From assembly GCA_044226845.1 (NCBI GenBank), contig JBGAGG010000005.1, positions 62,001 to 126,000 of the forward strand: 64,000 nt of DNA, written 5' to 3'. Below the pieces are notes generated by a model that saw only the letters and a list, made by a program, of their open reading frames with translations, searched no databases and was not told where the DNA came from. Source of the stretch: JAFDZO01 sp044226845 (GTDB taxonomy: Bacteria > Bacteroidota > Ignavibacteria > Tepidaquicellales > Tepidaquicellaceae). The translations under genes and the position numbers were made by a program. Positions 33,121-42,136 of the stretch are shown in pieces. Numbering within the stretch: the first letter of the stretch is position 1; each line of letters begins with the position of its first letter.

Positions 33121-34411
33121 AAATTACGAAACTAAATATCTGATTTTCAAGATTTCCTTCTTTTTGTTTTGCCTTGGCACGCTTGCAGATACAATGCTTG
33201 TAACGGATGTAAACATGGGATTATTTTTGGTTAATCTTGAAACTCCTAAAATAGCTCTTATAATTTATATTGTGTCGTTTTTAATTGTGAGTGATTTTAA
33301 ATTTTCAAAAATATTTTCTGATTTTGACAGGAAGTTTACTTTGCTTGTTTTTCTGATTTTGATTTCAGGTTTAATTTCTGTTTATCTTAGCGATGAAAGG
33401 AAAGCATCATTTAAAATACTTCTTAATTATTTGTCGTACTTTGTCTGCTTTCTTATTTCTCTGTATTATTCCAACTATTTTAAAGAAGCAAGAAACTTTA
33501 TTGTTAAAACTTTTTTAGCTGTAAACTTTATTTTAATACTCAGCTGTCTTGCAGATTACTATTTGCCTTCGTTTAATCAGTTTTTAATCAATAACTTTGG
33601 ACATGCAGAATTAAAGCACTCATTTTTTGAAGCAAACAGTGTAAAATATCTCCGTCCCTCAGGTTTTCTAAGTGAAACCAACCTTACGGGATTATCAATA
33701 GCGCTTTCTTTATTGATCCTGATAATTAATTACTCAGATATTCGGAATAAAATATTACTATATGGATATGTTTTATTTTCCGGATATACCTTTGGTATGC
33801 TGGGTTCCAGAAGCACTTCCATAATGATACTGATATGCTCTGTGTTATTTTTAATGTTTAAGAAAGTTGATTACAAGACTGTGCTTAAAATTCTTCTTGT
33901 GTTTTTTCTGGTACAGGTATTTACTCCACAAACCAGGATCAGGCTTGTGCAGATGTTTGACAAAGAACGTATGAAAGAGGAAGCTGCTATAGGCCGTTTT
34001 ATGATTTGGAAAGGGGCGGTAAAAGCATTTGAAGAGCACCCTATTACAGGACTTGGACCCGGAATGTTTTTCTTTAAAAGCCTGTATTATATCGATAAAA
34101 CAGTTACAGATAGAGTGAGTTTTGACAGGATGGAAAAAAATATGGCCAATCCTCATAATATTTTTCTTGCGTTTGCATCTGAGCAGGGAATAATAGGCAT
34201 ATTATTATTTATAGCTTTATTAATTTTTGTATTTTTTAATTTGATAAAGAAAAAAAAATATTTTTCACTGTCAATATTTTTAGGAATTATGTTTGCTTCC
34301 GGTCTATCGAGTTACGCTCCATACTTTAAATATTATCTTATTCTTTGTATTATAGTATATATATTGAGTCAGTCTGAATTTTACTTAGAGGAAACCGGAA
34401 AAATTGAATAA
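33113..34411 (+). CDS. O-antigen ligase/polymerase family membrane protein
   Basis: 432 residues, about eleven to twelve membrane helices. The periplasmic loop contains GRFMIWKGAVKAFEEHPITG, GPGMFFF and NPHNIFLAFASEQGIIG, the His-containing pattern of the Wzy/WaaL (O-antigen ligase) family. It would polymerise the glycan or transfer it to a lipid acceptor. Which of these it does cannot be read from the sequence. It overlaps the upstream GT9 gene by 8 bases and the downstream one by 8. Confidence 0.87.
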   Translation: MVKNYETKYLIFKISFFLFCLGTLADTMLVTDVNMGLFLVNLETPKIALIIYIVSFLIVSDFKFSKIFSDFDRKFTLLVFLILISGLISVYLSDERKASFKILLNYLSYFVCFLISLYYSNYFKEARNFIVKTFLAVNFILILSCLADYYLPSFNQFLINNFGHAELKHSFFEANSVKYLRPSGFLSETNLTGLSIALSLLILIINYSDIRNKILLYGYVLFSGYTFGMLGSRSTSIMILICSVLFLMFKKVDYKTVLKILLVFFLVQVFTPQTRIRLVQMFDKERMKEEAAIGRFMIWKGAVKAFEEHPITGLGPGMFFFKSLYYIDKTVTDRVSFDRMEKNMANPHNIFLAFASEQGIIGILLFIALLIFVFFNLIKKKKYFSLSIFLGIMFASGLSSYAPYFKYYLILCIIVYILSQSEFYLEETGKIE

Positions 34412-35480
34412 ACAGGAAATAAAAAGTATTTTAATTATAAAGCTTTGCTGCTTAGGTGATATGGTTTTTTTTACACCTGTAATAGAAAACCTTAGAGCAA
34501 ATTATCCTGATGCAAAGATAACTTTGCTTGCGGCAAAATGGCTTATGCCCCTTGTGCCGTATTTAAAGTTTATAGATGAAGTAATTTATTACGAAGGTCC
34601 TTATGAATCATCAGGAATAAAAAAAGTTCTTAATACTATTAAGATCATTTTAAGGCTCAGGGCTGCAAAATATGATTTAGCAGTTCTTGGCCACAGAAAT
34701 AATTTCTACGGGCTTTTCGCAATGCTTAGCGGAATAAAAATAAGATTAGGATTTACCGGCACAAAATATCTGACACATACAGTTGATTTCGACAAATATA
34801 CTCATACAACAGATAAAAACTTAAGTATTCTCGAACCCCTTTCGATTCCATTAAAAAATAACGGAACATCACTGCAAAGAATTCGAACAAAGGAAGAAGT
34901 AAAAAAAGAACAGAACATTCCTTCTAAAAAAAAAATAACCGGAATATTTCCTTTCGGCGGAGTAAACCCCGGAACGGATATGGATATCAAACGCTGGGAC
35001 TTAGAAAAATTTCTTTCTGTTATTAATAATGCTGCTATTGGGAATAAGGAAAACACAATCATTGTATTTGAAGGACGTGATGAAAATGAGAAGCTTCCAT
35101 CCGTAATTAAATTTCCTGTTAACGTTTTAATAAAAACTATAGATATTGATTTAATTTCGGTGTGTGATGTTTTTGTATGCGGAGATACAGGTCCTTTACA
35201 CATTGCGGCTGCATTTGGAATTCCTACTGTGGCATTGTTCGGTCCTTCGGATGCAGATTTTGTAAAGCCTCTTTCTTCTGATAATACTCAGCACATTCTA
35301 ATTTGGAAGAAGCCTTGGTGCAGCCCGTGTTATAATCCTGTAACTGCAGCAGAAAGAGATAATCCCAAGTACTGGCAGAATGGAGTTTTTCGCTGCCATA
35401 CAGGAACGTTGGAGTGCATGAAAAGTATAACGACCGATGAAGTAATTGCTTCAATAAAAAAAATAAATCTTAACAAATGA
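34404..35480 (+). CDS. Family 9 glycosyltransferase (heptosyltransferase-like)
   Basis: 358 residues from a TTG at 34404. The GT-B N-terminus IKSILIIKLCCLGDMVFFTP and the C-terminal VCGDTGPLHIAAAFGIPTVA with LFGPSDADFVKP are classic GT9 motifs, better conserved than in the first GT9 of the cluster. A Cys-bearing segment KPWCSPCYNP follows, as in the paralogue. Both enzymes probably act one after the other on the same glycan. It overlaps nadD by 4 bases (ATGA), so translation is likely coupled. Confidence 0.9.
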   Translation: MNKQEIKSILIIKLCCLGDMVFFTPVIENLRANYPDAKITLLAAKWLMPLVPYLKFIDEVIYYEGPYESSGIKKVLNTIKIILRLRAAKYDLAVLGHRNNFYGLFAMLSGIKIRLGFTGTKYLTHTVDFDKYTHTTDKNLSILEPLSIPLKNNGTSLQRIRTKEEVKKEQNIPSKKKITGIFPFGGVNPGTDMDIKRWDLEKFLSVINNAAIGNKENTIIVFEGRDENEKLPSVIKFPVNVLIKTIDIDLISVCDVFVCGDTGPLHIAAAFGIPTVALFGPSDADFVKPLSSDNTQHILIWKKPWCSPCYNPVTAAERDNPKYWQNGVFRCHTGTLECMKSITTDEVIASIKKINLNK

Positions 35481-36070
35481 AACGATACGGAATTTTCGGA
35501 GGTTCGTTCAATCCTCCTCATATAGCGCATTCAATATTAGCAGAAGACGTCCGCGAGCAGATGCATCTGGATAAAATAATTTTTATACCCACCGGCAATC
35601 ACGCTTTAAAAAATAATCTTGATTCAATTGACCCGTTGCACAGGTATAATATGGCAAAGCTTGCATTTGAAAAAGATGAGAATTTTGAAGTAAGCGATAT
35701 TGAAATTTCAAATCTTAAAGAAAAATCTTACACAGTAGATACTCTTATTAAGCTGAAAGAAAAATATAAAGATGATTTTGTGAAGCTGTATCTGATACTT
35801 GGCATTGATACTTTAGTGGAGTTCCCAAAATGGAAAGACCCGAACAAGCTTTTTCTTCTTTCAGAAGTAATAATCATTAACCGCCCCAATATATATGTGC
35901 AGGATGTTCATCCGGATTTCTCCAGCAGGGTAAAATATCTTTCTGTCCCTATGCTTGAAATATCTTCTTCAATGATTCGCGAGTATATCAGTCAAAACAA
36001 ATCGATAAAGTATCTCGTAGATAAGGATGTTTGTGAGTACATCCGGGCTCACAATCTCTATAAAATTTAA
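35477..36070 (+). CDS. nadD: Nicotinate-nucleotide adenylyltransferase
   Basis: 197 residues. It joins ATP and nicotinate mononucleotide to form deamido-NAD in NAD biosynthesis. The nucleotidyltransferase motif GIFGGSFNPPHIAHS is at residues 4-18, FIPTGNHALKN follows, and the C-terminal SSSMIREYI (ISSTxIR motif) lies near residue 165. Length and motifs fit NadD. The start overlaps the stop of the GT9 gene by 4 bases, so this housekeeping gene appears to ride on the polysaccharide operon. Confidence 0.95.
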   Translation: MKRYGIFGGSFNPPHIAHSILAEDVREQMHLDKIIFIPTGNHALKNNLDSIDPLHRYNMAKLAFEKDENFEVSDIEISNLKEKSYTVDTLIKLKEKYKDDFVKLYLILGIDTLVEFPKWKDPNKLFLLSEVIIINRPNIYVQDVHPDFSSRVKYLSVPMLEISSSMIREYISQNKSIKYLVDKDVCEYIRAHNLYKI

Positions 36071-36139
36071 CGTAACTTTTACGAAAAAAATCAGTAATTT
36101 TATGTACAACCTTACTCTCAAAATAATCTCTCAAAACTA

Positions 36140-36916
36140 ATGGAAGAAGAAAATTTGCAAAATCAAAATGATATAGAGGCTCCTGATACAGAGCCGATTT
36201 CCAAAACAGATGCCATGGTAGGTATCTTTACTGAGCCGGGGAATACATACGAAGCCGTAGCTCAGACAAAAGGAGTTTATTACTGGACGTATCCGATTTT
36301 AATTTGTATACTGCTCGGTCTTATTTCAGCATTTATCGGTCAGACTGACGCGCAGTTATTCGGCGACATGATGTCTAAACAAAAGAAAAAAATGCATGAG
36401 AAAATGGATGAGCAGGTCAAAGCCGGAAAGCTTACGCAGGAGCAGGCACAGGAACAAATTGCTGCATCGGAAAAATTCATGGATCCTAACGGCATATTCT
36501 TCAAACTTATGGCTTATGTCGGAGCTTCTGTTGGGGTAGTCATAATTTTTATTTTTGTTTCCCTCCTTTATTTTGTAGGGCTGAAAATATTTAAGTCACA
36601 GGCAGGATTTGCAGACGCAATGAATGTTGTCGGGCTTGGAATGTTGATAAGTTCCATTGGCGGCTTGCTTGCAATGGTACTATCTGTAGTTATGGGTCAC
36701 TTTACATCGATAGGTGCAGGACTATTTTTAAAAGAAGAAAACGTCGGCGAAAAAGCATACAAGTTTGCTACTTCGCTGGATATTTTTGCAATATGGGAGC
36801 ATGTAATTTTTGCAATTGGTCTCTCCAAAGTCGGAAGAATTTCAATGGCTCAATCATATTCATTGGTATTTGGTATCTGGTTTATATGGATGGCAGTTTC
36901 AATTTTTGTTTTTTAA
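36140..36916 (+). CDS. Yip1 family membrane protein
   Basis: 258 residues. After an acidic, Gln-rich cytoplasmic N-terminus comes the family motif GIFTEPGNTYEAVAQ and five membrane helices. The loop after the first helix is a Lys/Gln/Glu-rich stretch (MSKQKKKMHEKMDEQVKAGK) likely to form a coiled coil. Bacterial Yip1 proteins have no settled function. The next gene (M48 protease) begins 20 bases later, so an operon is likely. Confidence 0.85.
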   Translation: MEEENLQNQNDIEAPDTEPISKTDAMVGIFTEPGNTYEAVAQTKGVYYWTYPILICILLGLISAFIGQTDAQLFGDMMSKQKKKMHEKMDEQVKAGKLTQEQAQEQIAASEKFMDPNGIFFKLMAYVGASVGVVIIFIFVSLLYFVGLKIFKSQAGFADAMNVVGLGMLISSIGGLLAMVLSVVMGHFTSIGAGLFLKEENVGEKAYKFATSLDIFAIWEHVIFAIGLSKVGRISMAQSYSLVFGIWFIWMAVSIFVF

Positions 36917-36936
36917 AATAAATTTTAAAAAGTTTT

Positions 36937-38055
36937 ATGGATACGCTAAACAAAGAGCAGAGGGCAAAAAAATATTCAAAGACTAAACAAATCTTATCGC
37001 TTACACAAAGTATAGGCTTTTTTGCTGCGATAATAATAGTTATTGTTACAGGATTTTCAAAAACACTGGAGAGCATTGCTTACAGCTATTTCTCCAATGA
37101 GTATCTTGCTTTGCTGCTCTTTGTTTCTATGTTATTTGAAGGTATTTTACTTATTTTCTTCCCGCTGGATTTTTACTCCGGCTATGTTCTTGAACATAAA
37201 TACGGACTTTCCAATCAGACCATTGGCGGCTATTTTATGGAATCGCTCAAGGGCTTGCTTCTCGGCGCAGTAATTGGCGGTCCTTTGCTTTGCGCATTCT
37301 ATTATATACTTAAAAACTTTGGCGATAACTGGTGGCTTGTGCTTGGTATTTTTCTTTTTGTTTTCTCTGTTATCATGGGAAGATTAGCTCCGACATTAAT
37401 AATGCCGCTGTTTTATAAATTCACGCCGCTTGAAAATGATGTTGTGAAAGACAGAATTCTAAATCTTGCAAAGAAAGCAGGTGTTACTATCAACGGGATT
37501 TTCTCTTTTAATATGAGCAAGAATACAAAAAAAGCTAACGCTGCATTCACAGGAATGGGAAAATCAAAACGTATCATCCTTGGCGATACTCTGCTTGAAA
37601 GCTTTAATGAAAACGAGATCGAAACTGTTTTCGCCCATGAAATGGGACATTATACACGCAGACATATCTGGAAGCTTACAATTGTTTCTACACTGCTTAC
37701 TTTCTTCGGATTATTTGTTACAGCTAAGCTTTACTCTCTTACTTTGGGGATGTTCGGCTTTACTTCCGTATATCAATTATCAGCTTTACCATTATTGTTT
37801 TTACTTCTAAGTTTATACAGTTTAGTTACATCTCCAATTACAAATATATTATCTCGTAAGTTCGAGTGGGAAGCAGATACATATGCGCTTGAAATTACTA
37901 AAGACAGGGAAGCATTTATCTCCGCTATGGAAAAACTTGCAGACCAGAACCTTGCCGATAAGCAGCCGAATAAAATTATCGAGTTTCTATTTCATTCACA
38001 TCCGTCTCTTGAAAAGAGAATTGAGTTCGCAAAGGGATATAGTTTTTCTTCGTAA
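36937..38055 (+). CDS. M48 family membrane protease (Ste24/CAAX protease 1-like)
   Basis: 372 residues. Several N-terminal membrane helices precede the catalytic domain with HEMGH at residues 234-238 (zinc ligands H234 and H238, base E235) and the third ligand E312 in EWEADTYALE. The loop VLEHKYGLSNQTIGGYF is typical of Ste24-type members, and the C-terminal FLFHSHPSLEKRIEF matches the family's HPxxxxRI motif. Bacterial relatives are membrane quality-control proteases; prenyl proteins are not expected as substrates. It follows the Yip1 gene by 20 bases. Confidence 0.92.
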   Translation: MDTLNKEQRAKKYSKTKQILSLTQSIGFFAAIIIVIVTGFSKTLESIAYSYFSNEYLALLLFVSMLFEGILLIFFPLDFYSGYVLEHKYGLSNQTIGGYFMESLKGLLLGAVIGGPLLCAFYYILKNFGDNWWLVLGIFLFVFSVIMGRLAPTLIMPLFYKFTPLENDVVKDRILNLAKKAGVTINGIFSFNMSKNTKKANAAFTGMGKSKRIILGDTLLESFNENEIETVFAHEMGHYTRRHIWKLTIVSTLLTFFGLFVTAKLYSLTLGMFGFTSVYQLSALPLLFLLLSLYSLVTSPITNILSRKFEWEADTYALEITKDREAFISAMEKLADQNLADKQPNKIIEFLFHSHPSLEKRIEFAKGYSFSS

Positions 38056-38132
38056 CGCTTCTTACTTCAATTTGCATTTTTATTTTTTATGAATTTCTGA
38101 ATTTTTATACAATTAAATCTTCGAGGTGATTT

Positions 38133-39596
38133 ATGTATAAAATTCTTACTGCAGTTTTTTTTCTATTTTCCTGCGTTTCTCTCAACGCTCAATCCTATCT
38201 CAATTTTCCAATTGATACACTTGTAAAAGATAATTTCTTCAATTACCGTAATATGGCAAGATACGATGCTAACGGGAAGCTTCACATGGTAAACAGCCGT
38301 CAGCTTGGTACTGCCAGCGATACTAGAGAAATCTTCTACAGGAATAATGTATCGGGCAGCTTTGTCTCAACCCGCATAACAAATAATGCCGTTGATGATA
38401 ACTATGCAGTTGTCGGATTCGATGCGCAGAATTTTGTTCACATCGGCTGGGAGCGCAGAGATGCCTCAAATAATTTTCAGCTTATATATGCTAATAACCG
38501 CAACGGTACATTTGTAGATACAACATGGATAACAACCGGAGGAGTAAATAAAGCAACTCCTTTTATGGCAGTCGGTAAGGACAGCACTGCGCACTTTGTA
38601 TATTATACTTTTGCAACGGGGAATAACAACGCCTACTATAGAAGTTACAACTTTATTACAAAAGTTTTAGGACCTGAAGTATTGTTAGGTTCAGGAAGCA
38701 CAGGCAGTGAGAACGATATTGAAGTTGCCGTAGATAATAACAATAAAATTCATATAGTATATACAACCAATGTGAGTATAAACGGCGGTGCACTAAAGTA
38801 CTTCACCAATGAGAGCGGTACACTTGCGGAAATAAATACCGGTATCTCTGCAAATGGAGAATACCCCGATATAATTATTTCTAATTCAAATGTTGTCAAT
38901 ATTGTTTACAGGTTTGCAACCGATAAAAGACTATACTTGCTGAGAAGAAATGCGGGTACAGGTAATCCGTTTGATACGCCGCTTGCTATTACTCCGGCGG
39001 GACTCGGTAATCCTGCTTATTGGAGAGGATTAAGCACTGATGCTAACGGAAGACTGTATGTAACTTTCCAGAACAGCACTGCTCCTGCGCCGAAAGGATT
39101 TTTCCTTGTACATGGAACAGGCAGCAATTTTGTTGCGCCGATACTTGTGTTTGAAGACAGCACAGGAACATATCTTGGCAGAGGCTCATCTTCCGTTGCT
39201 GCAAAAGGAAACGGCGAGATTGCAGTAACGTTTGACCCGACTGTTGTGCGTAACGGTGAAGTTGCATCCGATCTTTTTTTGAAAAGCGGAACTCTTACAC
39301 TTACTTCAATAGAAAACACTTATACCGCAGCACAAGATTTCACTTTATCACAAAATTATCCTAATCCGTTCAATCCAAACACAGTAATAAATTTTACTTT
39401 ACCCTCTTCAGGTTTTGTAAAATTAAGAGTGTTTAATTCACTTGGCAAAGAAGTTGAAACATTAGTTAATGAAAATCTGAGTAGAGGAAGTTATTTAATA
39501 AACTTTAATGCTTCGCTGCTTTCAGGCGGTGTTTATTTTTATAAGCTTGAAACGTCCGGCTTTTCTGAAACAAAAAAAATGATTCTAATAAAATAA
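38133..39596 (+). CDS. Secreted propeller-like protein with type IX sorting domain
   Basis: 487 residues, with a good ribosome site (GAGGTGA) 6 bases before the ATG. A signal peptide (ending LNAQ) is followed by ~380 residues of repeats such as VGFDAQNFVHIGWERRD, AVGKDSTAHFVYYT and VAVDNNNKIHIVYTTN, about 60-65 residues apart, which look like beta-propeller blades. The C-terminal ~90 residues are a type IX sorting domain with LSQNYPNPFNPNTVINFTLP, ending ETKKMILIK. The target is likely outside the cell. A specific function is not recognisable. Confidence 0.87.
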   Translation: MYKILTAVFFLFSCVSLNAQSYLNFPIDTLVKDNFFNYRNMARYDANGKLHMVNSRQLGTASDTREIFYRNNVSGSFVSTRITNNAVDDNYAVVGFDAQNFVHIGWERRDASNNFQLIYANNRNGTFVDTTWITTGGVNKATPFMAVGKDSTAHFVYYTFATGNNNAYYRSYNFITKVLGPEVLLGSGSTGSENDIEVAVDNNNKIHIVYTTNVSINGGALKYFTNESGTLAEINTGISANGEYPDIIISNSNVVNIVYRFATDKRLYLLRRNAGTGNPFDTPLAITPAGLGNPAYWRGLSTDANGRLYVTFQNSTAPAPKGFFLVHGTGSNFVAPILVFEDSTGTYLGRGSSSVAAKGNGEIAVTFDPTVVRNGEVASDLFLKSGTLTLTSIENTYTAAQDFTLSQNYPNPFNPNTVINFTLPSSGFVKLRVFNSLGKEVETLVNENLSRGSYLINFNASLLSGGVYFYKLETSGFSETKKMILIK

Positions 39597-39607
39597 ATTT
39601 TTAAAAT

Positions 39608-39662
39608 TCCCTTCTTTATGGAATGAATATATGCATTCTCATAGTGAAGGAAATTGTTTTTT
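39608..39662 (+). terminator. Probable terminator
   Basis: TTCCCTTC (39608) pairs with GAAGGAA (39646-39652) and an inner GAATG/CATTC stem extends it; the sequence then continues AATTGTTTTTTAT. It lies 12 bases after the stop of the secreted protein gene. The stem is interrupted, so the call is tentative. Confidence 0.5.
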
Positions 39663-39782
39663 ATGGAACTTTCTGCTTTATTATTTTGTCCTAAATTACA
39701 TCTCCCTGTAAATCTATTCTTATTTCTATAACGTTATTATTAACGTAACCTCGTTTATATTTAATCTTTCTTAATACTAAAT

Positions 39783-41498
39783 ATGAAAATATTAACGTTT
39801 TTATTTCTTTTTTTTGCATTTATTGGGACATCTTCTTCTCAGAATTTCCCTTTCCCCCAAAACGCTGTCAATTCCTACGGCATAATGCCTTCTAACAGGA
39901 ATCACATTGATGTTGATACTGCCTATACTAACTGGAAAAATAACCACGTAACTTCGCAAGGTGCAGGCGGATATCGCAGAGTCGTTTGGGATACTTTGCG
40001 TGCAACGGTCTCTGAAGGTATTGCTTACGGAATGCTTATCTCTGTTAACATGAATGATAAACTTTTGTTTGATGACTTATGGAATTACTATTATGCACAT
40101 CGCGACCCTGACGGATTTATGCATTGGATTCGCGACTCACTCGGAGGTCCGCTTGTAATAAATGGATTTACTATTGATGGCGGCGGCGCAACTGATGCCG
40201 ACCAGGATGCAGCTTACGCGTTAATACTTGCAAATGCTCAGTGGGGAAGCTCAGGTACAATCAATTATCTGGCAGAAGCCGTATCTCTTGTGAACAAAAT
40301 TTATCAGTATGAAATTGATCAGACTTATTATTTAGTAAAATCAGGCAATGAGCCCGGCGGAATTTACAGAGTGAACTGCTCGTACTTTGCTCCCGCTTAT
40401 TACAGGGCGTTTGAATATATCACCGGAAATCCCGGATGGACATTAGTGCGTAATGCATGCTATAATTTTTTATTTTACAGAGCAGATCCCATAACGGGAC
40501 TTGTACCTGATTGGTGTCTTCCCGATGGCTCACCCATGCCTCCTTGCCCGCCGCCATATAGCTGCGGCTTTACTTACCGTTATGAGGCAACGCGAACACC
40601 TATGAGAATAGCTATGGATTATATATGGAACGGCGAACCGCTTGCCTATGCTTATTGTAAAAGAATCTCAATGTTTGCTCAAAGCCAGGGCGCGCCAAAT
40701 ATAACAAATGATTACAATATAAATGGCACGCCAATGGGAGACTTGCACGAAAATTCCTTTATAGGACCTTTTGCGGCCGGTACTCTGGCAACGGATATAA
40801 CATTGCAAAATTTTGCTGACAGTATTTATGCTGAAAATGTTTCGGTGTTCAGTCCGCATTGGAATTATTATAACTCAAGTTTAAAGGTGCTTACACTATT
40901 AATGACAACCGGTAATTTTATAAAAGAGCAGTATGTGCTTCCGGTAAATCTTCTAAGCTTCGTATCATCTGTAAATAAAAATGAAGTAAAACTAAGCTGG
41001 GCAACAAATACTGAAGAGAACAATTCAGGATTTGAAATCGAAAGAAAAAACAATAATGATTGGGAAAAGATTGGCTTTGTTCAGGGTAAAGGGAATTCAG
41101 GTATGATGTCAGAATATTCATTTACAGATAAAAGTTTAAGTTCAGGTACTTATAAATACAGGCTGAAACAAATTGACTTCAACGGAAATTTCAGATATTA
41201 TGAACTGAATACTGATGCAGTTATCGGTGTACCATTATCAACTAAACTGAATCAGAACTATCCGAATCCGTTCAACCCCTCTACAACAATTTCATTTGAG
41301 CTTGGAGAAGCCGGAAATATTCAACTAGCGCTTTACGATTTATCCGGCAGGCTAGTTATGAATATGTATAATGGCTACATGGAGGCAGGTTATAATACTT
41401 ATAAACTAAATGGACAGAATCTCGCCAGCGGGATGTACTTTTACCTCCTCAAAACTGAAAATTCTGTTCAAACAAGAAAACTTACATTAGTAAAGTAA
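39783..41498 (+). CDS. Secreted glycoside hydrolase family 8 enzyme with type IX tail
   Basis: 571 residues. A signal peptide (ending SSSQ) is followed by a GH8 domain of ~350 residues: SEGIAYGML contains the probable catalytic acid E78, and ATDADQDAAYALILANAQW (D138, D140) matches the GH8 signature except for one Ala where Ile or Met is usual. GH8 enzymes cleave beta-1,4 glycans such as cellulose, xylan or chitosan by inversion; the substrate here is open. Then come a fibronectin-like module (PVNLLSFVSS...GFEIERKNN) and the sorting domain LNQNYPNPFNPSTTISFELG, ending TRKLTLVK. It has its own terminator. Confidence 0.92.
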   Translation: MKILTFLFLFFAFIGTSSSQNFPFPQNAVNSYGIMPSNRNHIDVDTAYTNWKNNHVTSQGAGGYRRVVWDTLRATVSEGIAYGMLISVNMNDKLLFDDLWNYYYAHRDPDGFMHWIRDSLGGPLVINGFTIDGGGATDADQDAAYALILANAQWGSSGTINYLAEAVSLVNKIYQYEIDQTYYLVKSGNEPGGIYRVNCSYFAPAYYRAFEYITGNPGWTLVRNACYNFLFYRADPITGLVPDWCLPDGSPMPPCPPPYSCGFTYRYEATRTPMRIAMDYIWNGEPLAYAYCKRISMFAQSQGAPNITNDYNINGTPMGDLHENSFIGPFAAGTLATDITLQNFADSIYAENVSVFSPHWNYYNSSLKVLTLLMTTGNFIKEQYVLPVNLLSFVSSVNKNEVKLSWATNTEENNSGFEIERKNNNDWEKIGFVQGKGNSGMMSEYSFTDKSLSSGTYKYRLKQIDFNGNFRYYELNTDAVIGVPLSTKLNQNYPNPFNPSTTISFELGEAGNIQLALYDLSGRLVMNMYNGYMEAGYNTYKLNGQNLASGMYFYLLKTENSVQTRKLTLVK

Positions 41499-41534
41499 CT
41501 TTATTAAATATAAACCCAAAATTTACATAAGGTT

Positions 41535-41566
41535 ATCCCTGCTCCAAACAGAGCAGGGATTTTTTA
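41535..41566 (+). terminator. Rho-independent terminator of the GH8 gene
   Basis: ATCCCTGCTC, loop CAAACA, GAGCAGGGAT forms a perfect 10-bp stem followed by TTTTTATG. Confidence 0.9.
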
Positions 41567-41643
41567 TGCCCTGTTTATTGTTATCCATTTTATATAAAAT
41601 ACTAAAGTAAACTTACCAATTAACTTTATTATTTATTTGTTTT

Positions 41644-42084
41644 ATGGATAATCAGCAAAATTTAGACGATTCGAAAATTGCATCCGAGTTAAGAACAGTG
41701 ATTTCAAGGCTTATGAAAGTTCTCAGGAGGGAGACTTCAAATAAAGAAGGACTTTCCCTTACTGAACGTTCGACTCTGTTTCTTATTAACCAGCACTCGA
41801 TTATTCTTCCTTCCGAGCTTGCTGCAATTGAGAAAGTTACTTCACAGTCCATGTCGCAGATTGTTAACAAGCTTCTAAAAATGGAATACATTAATAAGAC
41901 ATCTTCTCGTCAGGATAAAAGAAAAACTTTCATAACACTAACATCTGCAGGAAGAGAAATTGTTGAGAGAATTAAAAAAGAACGCGAAGAATGGCTTGCG
42001 CACACAATTAATGCGAAGATAACATCTGAAGATAAAGAGGTGCTGGCAAAATCCATAGACGTATTTAAAAAATTAGTAGATTAA
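41644..42084 (+). CDS. MarR family transcriptional regulator
   Basis: 146 residues. The winged-helix core includes SLTERSTLFLIN, PSELAAIEKVTSQSMSQIVN (recognition helix) and the wing with INKTSSRQDKRKTFITLTSAG, a typical MarR DxRxxxxxLT motif. It starts 52 bases before an MFS exporter on the same strand, the common arrangement where a MarR repressor controls its exporter in response to a small toxic ligand. The control itself is inferred from context. Confidence 0.92.
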   Translation: MDNQQNLDDSKIASELRTVISRLMKVLRRETSNKEGLSLTERSTLFLINQHSIILPSELAAIEKVTSQSMSQIVNKLLKMEYINKTSSRQDKRKTFITLTSAGREIVERIKKEREEWLAHTINAKITSEDKEVLAKSIDVFKKLVD

Positions 42085-42136
42085 AATTAACAGAAAAAAC
42101 ATACTAATGAGATTTAGACAAGAGTAACAGGGGCTT

